Source: Guyanagaster necrorhizus (Eukaryota > Basidiomycota > Agaricomycetes > Agaricales > Physalacriaceae). From it: 64,000 bases of DNA. A model generated the notes under the pieces. It was not told the DNA's origin. It was given only the letters and a program-made list of their open reading frames with translations, and did not search any database. How positions within the stretch are numbered: the first letter of the stretch is position 1; every line of letters begins with the position of its first letter. The position numbers and the translations under genes were made by a program. The stretch is from the NCBI RefSeq assembly GCF_019112545.1, contig NW_025064931.1, positions 85,725 to 149,724 on the forward strand, written 5' to 3'. Positions 10,600-21,110 of the stretch are shown here, piece after piece.

Positions 10600-13500
10600 T
10601 CACTGTTCAGCCTGGTCTTTTACCTCCTCAGGCTTGTCATCATGCCTGAGGTCTTTGTCTTCTTTCATCAATTCGTTGATTTGTGCCCAGATCTCTTCTC
10701 GTATGTGCTTGTTCTTTTTCTGAGAGCAGTTTCATGCTATGTGGCCTTTCTGGCCACAATTGAAACATTTTCCCCCTTTCTTGAGGCAGTCCACATCCAT
10801 CGGCTGACCTGTTCCAGTATATGTTGTGCCCATACTGATTTGCTTCATTCCATAAGAAGTTGGGGTCGAGCTGCCAGGCTTGGCAGATGTGGTTGTGCCA
10901 GAAGTGGAAGGCCTTGGGCCCTGTCTCTGTCCCTGACTTCGATGGCCATAGGCCAGGGTAGTTGCTTCCACTTTTTGTCATTGCTATTCTTTGTACATGG
11001 TGATGATCTGGCTCTTCCATTCATCATAGCTAATGGGAATGTCTCGGCCAATATCCGAGATGGTTATGAGGTAATGGAATGGTAATTCCATTTTCATATA
11101 TTTGACCATTCATCTCATGTCAGCAATGTCTTCTTGGACTCTGGTGAGTGTGTCAAGTCATTCCAATTCATTGAAGTAGTCTGTGGCCGGCTTTCCGGCC
11201 ATCTTGAACTCCTTCATCTTCTGTTTGTGGACTTCCTGGACTACAGGGTCCATGAACTTGTCCCTGATCATTTGTTTGAAGACCAGCCATGTGGAGTATC
11301 GATGATGGTCTCTGGTAGTGGACCAGAAAGTGAGGGCGATTAAGACCCACCACACTTTAGCTTTATCTGCCATATGGATGATGGCAAACGTTACTTTGTA
11401 TATGTTGGCAAGGAAGTACAGGGCGAACACTTGGAAATACTGGTCACAGTCAACTAGGAAGCAGTTGATGTCGTCGGATGCCCCTTGGAAAAGGTGGGGT
11501 TCAGCACAGAGAATTGGTTTGACCTGAAGAATTTGAGTGGCAGCATCAAGAGTGGGCATCGGGTTCAGGAGTCCACCATGAGGCGGTTGCACCCATCTCT
11601 TTGGAGGCCCTGGAAATGAGTAAAAAGATCCATCATCAGTGATGGGGCTTCCCGGCTTGGAGACTTCCTTTCACACAATCTTTCCATTCCTAATGGTCCA
11701 GCCCTGCACAAGTGCTTCAGGGTCATCTTTGGTTGGGGGAGGTGGCTCAGGCACTGGTTCCCCACTGCCTTCAGCTTCATCTGGAGGCGGCTGTCTGGCA
11801 AAGGGTCACAGAAAGGGTGGCAGTCTCCACAAGCTGAGATGTTGCCAGGCTGCCTGTGGTCGGCTCCTGGTGAACCGAGATGCCATGCTGCAGATGGCTG
11901 GCATGGCAAACGAGTATTGAGAAGATGCTGTTTGAATTGAGGATGTCATGTCTGCCATTTTAGTCAGCATTACACTCAGCGTCCATATCCTTGGTGCCAT
12001 TCTTCCACTATATTTTGACTTGTATAGTGGTAATGGTCCTATCTGGTAATGTGGATATCTTTGATTAAAGTTAAAAATGGCCCACTCAGTGGCTGCATAC
12101 TGTAAAATCTCCTCTTTTTCAATAAAATCTGCGAAAGTATACCTTTGTCCCAAGGACGATCTTAACTAAAGATCGTCCTTCCATAACTTGGCTACCTGCT
12201 CTTGGTACAACCAAGTAAACTCCTTCTCCCTTGTCTTGTGCGCTTCCCATCGTAATTCTTCGTCTGTCATCAGTTTGAACTTTTCTTTCCAGCTAGAGAG
12301 CAGATCCCCACCCTCCTGATGGGGGTCCACCTCCTTGGCCTTGTTGTCTGCATCAGTTCTCTCCTCATCCTCAGGGAGAGAACTGCTGGGCAGGTTGTAG
12401 ATTACCGGCTCAGTCGGACTGGGGCTGCATGCTTGGTCTGGTGTCACTGGGTCCAGAGTGAGGAGCAGGCTGTCGTTCGGGCTGCTCTGGCAGCTCCTCA
12501 ATGCTTGTTGTTGTTCCTAGCACCATTGCTCTGCGATACCGGCAGAAGTTTCTGTAAAACTTCAGGTTGAGGAAAAGGGCCACAAAGGCCCCATCAAGAA
12601 ACTTCTTGAGATCACTGGTGGGGTCGATACCCTCATCGTCTCCTCCGATGGTGCCTCTCTCAGCTGGGATTCCATCTCTCCAGACTGGAATGTCCTCTGT
12701 CTCTGCAATGGTATTGGTCCCATAAGATAATAGGCGGTTGTCATCGAGGTGGGGCTGAGTCTCTTCCTCGTGGTAGTTGGCCCAGGGGTCAGACTCAGTG
12801 GCAGGAGTGGCAGGTTCCCTGAAGGGTGAGTCAGGGGTGGCGGTTCAGACATAAGTGGTAGTCTGACTATCTCTCTCGCCTCTCCTGTGCTCCTCTGCTG
12901 CTCATACCCAGAGGTACCTCCTGAAGAGAGCATTCTCCCTCATAATCTCATTGTCAATACATGCCTGGTCCTGCCAGTACTGAGGAAGGTCTCGGGCACA
13001 TCGTACCAGGTTCTCTCTCAAGGGACCCAGGACAACAGGGCTGGTTGGTCGTGTTCTGCCTGGTACCGCTTGTACACTCTCTGTTCTGCTAGTATTACTG
13101 CCAACTGGGTGGCGCTCCATCCTGTCAGCCTCGGCGGCAGTGGCTCACCACCAGTGGTGCTCATTGCTGTCATCATTCCAATAGGAGTCATCTCCATTGT
13201 TGGTACTTCTGCTTCGTACTGACAGGGTGTGTTGAGGCCCTTAGCCCTTGGGACTTCTGGTTCCTCGAGCCATCTATGGGGCATTCAGGGAGTCTCTAGC
13301 ATGGCACCCAAGGCCGGTGCTAGAGATGGGGGTTGTTGGCCTGGTTGCTGCAATACTGTGCTGGGGGGATGGAATAGGGGTGTCAGATCTGGGTCATTGA
13401 AACCCTGCAGCCCAAGGGTTTCCAGGGTTTCTGATGACTGCTGTTGGGGGTCACGGGGGGTATGTGTGCTGCTGCTGATGCTGCTCCTCTTCTTCTTTCC

Positions 13501-13617
13501 TAGAATGCCCTTGAGCCGAGCTCTCAGAGACATTTTCGGAGTCTGTTCCTTCTGCGGCTCAGAAGGACTGTCAGGCAGAGGCAGGAATGTCATGGAGGGG
13601 GAGGTCTGGTGTGACAT
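10600..13617 (-). pseudogene. Gypsy-3 gag with CCHC knuckle, degenerate
   Basis: Starts at MSHQTSPSMTFLPL (13617). Frame remnants run to the zinc knuckle CFNCGQKGHIA near 10745-10775. The capsid-like region 11592-11158 has DDINCFLVDCDQYF and KAKVWW, typical of Ty3/gypsy gag (retrotransposon gag, PF03732-like). An unusually long N-terminal part, 13617 to about 11800, has Ser/Pro-rich and charged stretches I do not recognise. Related sequence in gypsy-4, -5 and -6 shows it belongs to the family. Several stops interrupt the frame. Confidence 0.75.
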
Positions 13618-13843
13618 TTCTGAGAATAGTTTGAATGCATTGGAATTCGTGATAGTGCCTGATTGTCCAAGCTACGATCAATTGGTGTCCTCGGCACAGC
13701 TGTATGATCACCAATAGACCGATCAAGATTCCTATAATAGAAGCCAAGAGTTTGAAGAACTCGTGGGTAAAGTTTGGATCGGAAGGATTAAGGGCAGAGG
13801 GCATTTGGTTCCTCAGCACAATTGGGCTTGAGGAAGGAAACAA
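13571..13843 (-). CDS. Leader ORF with a hydrophobic segment, overlapping gag
   Basis: Ninety codons begin just after the primer-binding site; a second ATG at 13804 matches the start in gypsy-5. The protein has a hydrophobic stretch LLASIIGILIGLLVIIQL (a predicted membrane helix), then HYHEFQ and ILRNVTPDLPLHDI. It ends inside gag: the gag ATG is at 13617 in the +1 frame. The same design is visible in gypsy-4 (about 15590-15380), gypsy-6 (about 17330-17125) and gypsy-5 (53491 on). Function is unknown. A small membrane peptide, or a leader setting gag translation, are both possible. Confidence 0.6.
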   Translation of the reverse strand: MFPSSSPIVLRNQMPSALNPSDPNFTHEFFKLLASIIGILIGLLVIIQLCRGHQLIVAWTIRHYHEFQCIQTILRNVTPDLPLHDIPASA

Positions 13844-13845
13844 GA

Positions 13846-13858
13846 AGTCTCAAACTAA
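13846..13858 (-). other. Self-priming-type primer-binding site of gypsy-3
   Basis: TTAGTTTGAGACT (minus) sits one base after the 5' LTR. It does not look like a tRNA 3'-end complement. Its exact reverse complement AGTCTCAAACTAA lies in the LTR just after the TATA-like box, as expected of Tf1-type self-priming, where the RNA 5' end folds onto the PBS. Confidence 0.7.
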
Positions 13859-13859
13859 T

Positions 13860-14389
13860 TGTTAAGCCCAAGCTCCATATGACTATCAACACATGATAAA
13901 CAGTTCAGAACCTCGCACTTCAGGTTAGACTGACTGAGTTCACTGATGTGTCAATAGAGTTGTGTAGTCAAGGCAATTGCAAGTTGCTCAAGATAGAATG
14001 GTAGAGAATAAACTTTAGTTTGAGACTGAGGTATTACAGCGAGAACTAAGCTACTTAAATACTGTTCTGTTATCTGGCTATTAATATCTGTTCACAAAAG
14101 ATATTGTCTGCTGTAGAGCTGTTACCTCTGCTGTTGCCAGGCTCTCTACAAAAGCTGTTGTCTTGCTGTTGTACTCGTTATCTTGGCAGTGCAAGATAGA
14201 ACAAAAGGAGCATCGTCTCTCCCTTTACAGCATATAGCATCATGATAGGAGAGTGACCAACTGGGTTGCTGAGCTAAGCATTCCCATGGTCCTAAGTGCT
14301 AGCCTAAGTGCCCTGACTAAGTAAAGATAGGGGTCATTTCCAAGGAAAAGAAAAGAAAATAAGAAAAGAAAATAGGAAAAATCATAACA
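13860..14389 (-). repeat. Gypsy-3 5' LTR (530 bp)
   Basis: Same ends and length as 5751-6280. On the minus strand a TATTTAAG box lies about 20 nt upstream of AGTCTCAAACTAA (plus 14015-14027), which is complementary to the primer-binding site at 13846-13858. Confidence 0.95.
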
Positions 14390-14394
14390 GATGT

Positions 14395-15620
14395 GGGCAT
14401 TGAGAGAAACTTGGAGCCTATAGGCACCAAGTATCAACTCAGTGTCAAAGGGATTGAACTGAGTATGGACTCAGCATGAGATGGAATTTGCTTGGTATTG
14501 GCAATACTAGAGGTTTCAGAGGGAGAGAGATATATGGTTCATCAAATAGCCTCACTAGGGATGATGGCCTCTGCTGATCCTGCCTACAGGTCAGTTGTGG
14601 CAGATGTGCTGAGCTCTCTGAAAGAGAAGTCCTCAGTCCTGAGGCCATACTAGATGAGAGAACCAGATCCCCATATGGCTGCCTTGAGTTCACACTGTCA
14701 TCACTGATACTGGATGTTATATCAGGCTTCTTCATACTTGCCCTCTTGTCAGGCATACTCAGCTTTGGCCCACTCAGGCCAATCATCCTGTGTGAGATGC
14801 TGTCTGACCTCTCTGTCATGCTCTTTCTCTGCAGCGCATATTTCTTCTTCAGTGAAATCTGCTTTATACCTTCTAAGCTCATCAGCAATTGTAGGCCCTT
14901 CAAACTTGTGTTCTCCTCTCAGCTCTATATCTCAGAAATAGGAGTTTCCACTCTTGAAGAGGGTTGGAGTTCTCTCTGGTGTTGTGTAGAGAGAGTCATG
15001 GTCTGTGTCCAGAGATATGCATTGGGGTCCTGAAGCCATCCTAGTGGCATCAAGGGAGTTCTGAGCATAGTCTCTAATCCCATGCTCAATCAGAGTGGTG
15101 GAAGAGTCAGAGGAGGGTTCATCATCAAAGAAGTTATAAGAGAGATCCTTGTCTTCATGGTTCAGGACTGGAGAGAATCCTGACAGAACTCATAGGTTGA
15201 TTGTTGCTATTTTGGCTCATTGTTCTTTAAGGAGGATAGGTGTGTCTTTCTTCTTTTTGATCATGCCTCATACCTGAGCTGCTAGACTGAGTTTCTGGTA
15301 TGGTTCTGATCTGGGGCTGAAAGGAGACTTGGGCAGGGAGAGGGATGTTATAGAAGGAGAGGTTGGATGTGATATTGCACAGAATGTGTTGGATTTGTTG
15401 GAATGCCTAGTAGTGCCTGACTATCCAAGCTGTTACTGATTGTCATCCTCAACAAAGTTGAATGATTGCAAGCAAGCCTAGAAGCATTCTGATGATAGCT
15501 GCTACTAGCTTAAAGAAGTTGTCAGTAAGAGGATTTGGAGAAGATGCATTTGATGGTGGCATTTGGTTTTCTTTGCACTTATTATATGTAAGAAAAGGAA
15601 AGCAGAAGCTTCAAGCTAAT
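14395..15620 (-). pseudogene. Gypsy-4 leader ORF and gag N-terminal region
   Basis: The minus strand carries a primer-binding-type sequence next to the LTR (about 15607-15619), a leader frame (NFFKLVAAIIRMLLGLLAII, then two stops), a gag start changed from ATG to ATA before the SHPTSPS block, and gag N-terminal sequence down to 14395. There gypsy-3 interrupts it, and it resumes at 5745. CpG is nearly absent and nonsense codons are common. Confidence 0.75.
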
Positions 15621-16082
15621 TGTTAAGCCCAAGCAACATATGACCTAAACACATGATAAACAGACACTGTATTGTCTTCATACAGTCATGTCTGAGTTCA
15701 CTATATGTGTCTATATGATATTGTATCTCAAGGCCAATACAAGTTGGCTCAAGGTAGAATGGTAAAATGCAAACTTTAGCTCAAAGCTGGAGTTATACAG
15801 TGAGAGCTACTCTACTTATATACTGCTGTTTATCCTATGCAACATTAATACTACTACTTATTGTGTCTGTCCAGATCATTGTGCTTGTTATCTTTGAGCA
15901 TCACTACTGTCTACAAAAGGTTTGTTGTGTGTCATCAAGTGTTGTCATTGTGTTGAAAGACAATGATAGACTCAGCTTGTTGTGATGACTAAGTCAGTCC
16001 CACAGTCCTAAGTGCTAATGTAGGTGTCTTGACTAAGCATAAATAGAGGTTAAAGCAAAGAAAAGATGAAAAAATTGTAACA
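15621..16082 (-). repeat. Gypsy-4 5' LTR (462 bp)
   Basis: TGTTAAGCCC...TTGTAACA on the plus strand, same family as gypsy-3 and gypsy-6. Beyond 16082 the gag region of gypsy-6 begins, so gypsy-4 inserted there. The 3' LTR lies outside the window. Confidence 0.85.
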
Positions 16083-17363
16083 TTGAGAGATACTCAAAGT
16101 CTGTAGACATCAAGGATGGACTTAGAGTTTGAGAGAATGGTATCTGTATTAGCAATACTGGAAGTTCTGAGGGAAGGGGGATAAGTGTCTCTCTGAGTGA
16201 CCTTGCTCAGAGTGACAGCTTCTGTGGATCTAGTCCATGGGTCAGTTTCTATTGGTGTACTGGATTCTCTGAAGGGAGAACTCAAAGTGTCAGTTCAGAG
16301 GCTGTACCAGATAGGAGATGTGAATCCCCAAGTGGCCACCTCAAGTTCACACTGGCAGCAACAGTACTGCCTGTTGTACTGAGCCTCCTTATACTTGTTC
16401 TGAGCTTGAGCTGCTGTGTACTTGGCAATATCCTGGGCTCACTCTTCTGCTTCTTGCCTGGCTCACTCTGCTCAAGTAGCAGCAGAGTAACCTTCAGGTT
16501 GTATATGTTTGACATCTCTTTGGGCATCATTATTTGTGATGTCACCTCATGTGCTCCTGTCAGGGCTAAGTCATACACCAAGTCTTCTATCTGAGCCAAC
16601 TCAGGCATGGAGTCTCATTTCCCACCTCTCTGGTGGATCTTCATCATTCAACCAGAGATTGGTGGCCCCATGACTACTGTAGTCAGTGTGGATAGAGGAG
16701 GCCAGGCTTCCTGCCAGAGTTGCATAGAGAGAATCATGTCTGAAGTCTGGAGATGTGTATCAGGAGCCTGGAGCCATCCAAGTGGCATCAAGAAAGTCCT
16801 GAGCACAGTCTTCAATTCCATGCTCTAGTGGGGCAGTAGAAGGATTAGAGAATGGCTCATCATCAAAGAAGTCATCAGAGAGATCCTTGTCCTTATAGTT
16901 CAGGACTGGAGAGAAGTGCACTGAAACCCATGGATTCCTGAACCCAATAAGCTGAGGGTTGCCATTTCTTCTGTCTGTTTGCCGGAGTTGAGAGGGGTAT
17001 CAGTGTCTTTCTTTCTTCATATTGCTCCTTGAATTTGAGCCACCAGACTAGACTTCAGATATGGTTCTGAAGGTGGGCTGGAAGGATGTTCAGGCAGAGA
17101 TGGGGATGTTATAGAAGGGGAGGTCAAGAGTGACATTGCATAAAATCTGTTGTACCTGTTGAAAAGCTTGATAGTGTCTGACTATCCAAGCAGTGACTGA
17201 TTGTCATCCTCAGCAAAGTTGAATGATTATGAGTAAACCTAGAAGCATTTCAATGATGGAAGCCAATAATTTAAAGAAGTCATCTGTGAGATTGGGGGAT
17301 GATGATTCAGTTTCCTTTGCACTAGTGTGCATAAGGAAAGGGAAGCATTAGCTTTGAGCTAAT
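16083..17363 (-). pseudogene. Gypsy-6 leader ORF and gag N-terminal region
   Basis: Parallel to gypsy-4. The minus strand has TTAGCTCAAAGCT as primer-binding site (17350-17362), a leader frame with DDFFKLLASIIEMLLGLL, then MSLLTSPSITSPSLP at the gag start and decayed gag down to 16083, where gypsy-4 interrupts it. Very low CpG. Confidence 0.75.
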
Positions 17364-17829
17364 TGTTAAGCCTAAGTGACATGTGATCTGAACACATAAT
17401 AAATAGGTGCTGTATCATATTTGTACAGTCATGCCTAAGTTCACTATGTGTGTTATGTGATGTTGTATCTCAAGGTCATTACAGATTGGCTTGAGATAAA
17501 ATAGTAGAAGAATAAACTTTAGCTCAAAGCTGAGGATATACAGTGAGAGCTACACTACTTATATACTGTTTGAGTCCATGTTAAATATATTCCTACTAAT
17601 TGTGCATTTCTATACTATAGTGCTCTTTGTCCTTAAGCATTGTTACTACCTACAAAAGAGTATTGTCTGTCATTGAGAGTCATTGTCACATCAGAGAACA
17701 ATAGCAGACTCAGTCTATTACAGTGATTAAGCCTGTCCCATAGTCCTAAGCACTCATCTAGGCATTCTGACTAAGCATAAATAGAGGTTAATCAAATAAA
17801 AGAAAAGAAAAGGTGGAAAAATCATAATA
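17364..17829 (-). repeat. Gypsy-6 5' LTR (466 bp)
   Basis: TGTTAAGCC...AATCATAATA on the plus strand; the expected terminal CA reads TA, one transition. It contains TTAGCTCAAAGCT (17519-17531), identical to its primer-binding site as read on the minus strand, so the minus-strand LTR is its exact complement. Confidence 0.8.
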
Positions 17830-18510
17830 AGCATAATCTCTTTTCTCTGGGCTGCTCTGAGCAATTGAGGATGATTGCCTTAAGAAGAGAGTAATGTCAT
17901 AATTTTTTCCCCTAAATCATGACCTGCCAATGCTTACTAATCCCAACTCCAGGCTGACCTTACAAAAGATGATGAAGACATGATGACACTATGACTACAC
18001 CTTATTCATCAATGCACAATAAGATGACAAGAAACAATATGGTAACTATTGCCATTCCACATCTTGAACACAATAGGAACTGTAGTATATGGAAAACTCA
18101 CCATAGTGACAGTATAGCAGAGTAACAATAATGAACAAAAGCAAGAGCACAGTCATTGTTATTTCAGACAATGAGCAGAGGGCATGGAAGGCAGACAATA
18201 GTCATCTGTAGAGCATAGGATTCTCTAGACAGTATATAAGACAGTAATACACACTGATGTACCCCAGTCTTGAGCTAAGATTTAATACACCTGCTAAACT
18301 CTCTGACTACCTGGTGCAAATACTCTTGCCACAACAGCAGACTATATTTACCAGCCACAACTCTTCATCCCTATCTATGAAATCCTTATTGCCTATCTTA
18401 TCATCCTTATTATACTTTTATATCAAAACCAGACCCAGACTCAGAACCTAGAATCAGACCCCAGTGGAAGCAGTGTTAGATATTTGTGAGTGTTTAATAG
18501 AGGTCTAACA
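17830..18510 (+). mobile_element. Gypsy-8 pol end and 3' LTR
   Basis: 17830-17894 ends in a polypurine tract (TTAAGAAGAGAGTAA). A putative LTR, 17895-18510, starts TGTCATAATTTTTTCC and ends GGTCTAACA, with a TATATAAGAC box near 18232. The left end is good by PPT context; the right end is less certain. It faces the opposite way to gypsy-6, which inserted into it. Confidence 0.6.
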
Positions 18511-20756
18511 GACTATCTCTTTATCAGATAAGGTCTCTATTTGCATACTGGTTTTTTCAATAGTGAGCAGTGAGTAATTATTATTGGAACCTACAGAAAC
18601 TTGTTTAGTAGCAGTAAGTACAGTGTCTGGATGTGAATGCACTATATTAGTGTTGTCTGCTTGCATATTTAAGAAAATGTTAGTATACTACTCATATATG
18701 CATCAAGAGACTACTTTCCAAAACCCTCTTGAGGTTCAGCCATCTTTACTTGATTCAATTTATCATATGCCCTTTTGGCAGCTTGCTCTTCTCAGTACAT
18801 TTTACTGAGTTCCAACCATTCTTCATCAGAAAAATTCATCTCTCAAATTCTTTGAGATGCTACTGCATCATTTGCTTTTGAAGTGTCTTGTATGATAGGT
18901 AGGATATATGGATGGTGGAGTTTTGAGTATGCACAAAGCATGTGTCCCTTCTCTTCACAATTGAAACATCTTTCCTCTTTGTGAAGGGCATCTATATCTA
19001 CTGGCTGTCCTGTGCCTTTATATGTTACACCAGTTGAGATCTTCTTGTCATCTCCTGTCAGTGCAGATCCCTTCTGGAATGATCCAGCTGCACTTGTCTT
19101 AGTACTTCTCACCTCTGCAGTATAGCTATTTTCTTCTGCAACATTAATACAGTAGTTATAGTCTATCTGCAGGACTTGATGCTTCCATTCATCATATATG
19201 ATTGGAATGTCATTATCCTCTGATACAATTTTGTTCTTGATATTGATGCAGATTGCATTCTCCACCTGCTCTAGCATGATAGACCTGTCTTCCAACTTTT
19301 CTGCCTAGTATGCCAGTTCCTCAAACTTCTGAAAAAACACTTTAGCATTCTTGTAGTTGATCTGTCTTAATGCCCTCCACTTGATTTGTCATAGTTTTAT
19401 TTCTGCATCCTCTTTGAATCAGCTAGTCACTGCATGCCTGAAATCAGAGTATGATGGATACCACCAATGTTCAATGAGTCAATTATGAAGATGGGATTCC
19501 TGATGGTCCCACCACTCATATGTCTTGCCTTCAAACCTTGATGAGCAGAAGATGACCCAATGTGGACTGAACCCACTGGCACTCATTACAAAATACATGC
19601 TATAAATCTCAAAGTATGCTTTATACTGGTTAAAAAACTGATTTTTGTCTGAGCTCTTGCTCTCAAATGCTAATGGTTCTCTCACAATTGTGGGTTTGAG
19701 ATTGCTCCATGGATCTATGCTCTCAGGCTGCCAAAAAGGTAGAGTGTCAGATAGTAGCTCACTTAGAGATAGTGGCAAAACTGGATTCTGAGATCAGAGG
19801 AATGATTGTAATTGTCTATCATAATGCAGTCTCTATGGCAATAGTGCTACTGATTGGGCTAATGCTGTGGGTGTAATAGATTCTGCTAACCCAGCTGGTG
19901 GTCCTGCTAATGCATCTTCTTGTCCAGTGTCAGCAAATAAGCCACTCAGAAATGGCAGTAATGACTCAGAATACTCATAAAAAGGGTTTTGGCTACTGCA
20001 GCTATATTGGCTCTCCATAGTCAATGGTAGCTGGTGTGGTATTCAGAATGGTGATGTGTAAGGATCTGCCACTTTAGAGTGCTGTCCTTCTTTCTTAGCT
20101 TTAACAACCTCTTGTATATGTGATATACCCACATCTCATCAATAAACTTTTGATTTGATTGAGCTATACTGATATATCTTTCTCCTTCCTCTGAGACTAC
20201 CCACTGTATATCAGCCATCTGAGTATGCCTCAGCTGCCAGTAGTGTGCTCTCAGATCCTTCAGCCACTTCTTGTTGCTATTCTGTGATGTACTTGTATCC
20301 TTTTCAGAGGTTGTCACCCATCATTTTGAAGAAATGGAGCTCCATCCTCTTGGTGCTATATGTATCAAGCCAATGGATGAGCTCATCAGTGATATCCTAC
20401 TTGACAATTGGAGGGCTGAGATTTCTAGCCATTCTCCTAAAGAAAATAGTGCTGGAAATTAGGTTGGATGATCAGATGTAGATCTCCTCCTGACTTGAGA
20501 GTGTGTAGAAGGCTGGTCAAATAGCATTATAAGTTATGGCTATTTGCTGCTGGATTCTTCACTCTTCCAGTTCTCTTCTTCATCACTCTCTTCTCTATAG
20601 AGTCCATATGACATTATAAAAAATAAAATTGATTACTAAAATTGTCAGGCACATGCCTGTGAGAGTGAAAGTGATAGAGTTTCCTTTTGATATATTTTTG
20701 AAAATTTTCCTGAGTCAAAGATCTTTAGACCAGAGCATGAGAAGTCTCAAGCTAAA
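18511..20756 (-). pseudogene. Gypsy-7 gag, degenerate
   Basis: Minus-strand frames include a gag-like WKQ-type region, a CCHC-like knuckle CFNCEEKGHMLC near 18960, a YKGTGQPVDID stretch just before it as in gypsy-3 and gypsy-5, and a capsid-like block (FFNQYKAYFEIYSMYF, KTYEWWD) at 19778-19479. Further N-terminal frames reach 20317. Stops and frameshifts are frequent. The left end is set by gypsy-8. Confidence 0.7.
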
Positions 20757-21110
20757 TGTCAGATGACAATCAAATAATCACAAATGCAATGCACTGCAAC
20801 AGCCAGAGTCTGACACTAACTGAAGATAAAGCAGAAGAATGAGAATGAGGATGTTTAGGATGATGATAAGAGACAGGAATTTAGAGGTTGATAGACTATG
20901 ACTGCCAGTGTTGGTACTAAAGTGGTAGTCAAATCAAGAGTTTAGGAGTTTGATTAGTATACTGACCTTAGCTTAAGACTAGAGTATATCACTGTATATT
21001 ACTGACTTAAATACTGTATAGAAAAGTCTTAGTGATCTCAACTAAGCCATTGTCTCAGTGCCTCAAACCAAGCCTTGGGTGGATATGATTTAGAGGCTAA
21101 AATCATGACA
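20757..21110 (-). repeat. Gypsy-7 5' LTR (354 bp)
   Basis: TGTCAGATG...AAATCATGACA on the plus strand. The adjacent plus sequence AGTCTCAAGCTAAA (about 20743-20756) is the primer-binding site region; the LTR carries a near-complementary site around 20980. Confidence 0.7.

Larger units (their letters stand above)
5751..14389 (-). mobile_element. Complete Ty3/gypsy chromovirus gypsy-3 (8639 bp, TSD GATGT)
   Basis: Minus-strand element with two 530-bp LTRs (5751-6280 and 13860-14389) flanked by GATGT at 5746-5750 and 14390-14394. Order from its 5' LTR: primer-binding site, leader ORF with hydrophobic segment, gag with CCHC knuckle, protease, RT, RNase H, integrase, chromodomain, polypurine tract, 3' LTR. 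Pol is one frame with several TGA stops, and gag lies in another frame. The LTRs differ at about 15 sites by eye, all transitions. It keeps some CpG, so it is younger than gypsy-4, which it interrupts, and older than gypsy-1. Confidence 0.95.
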
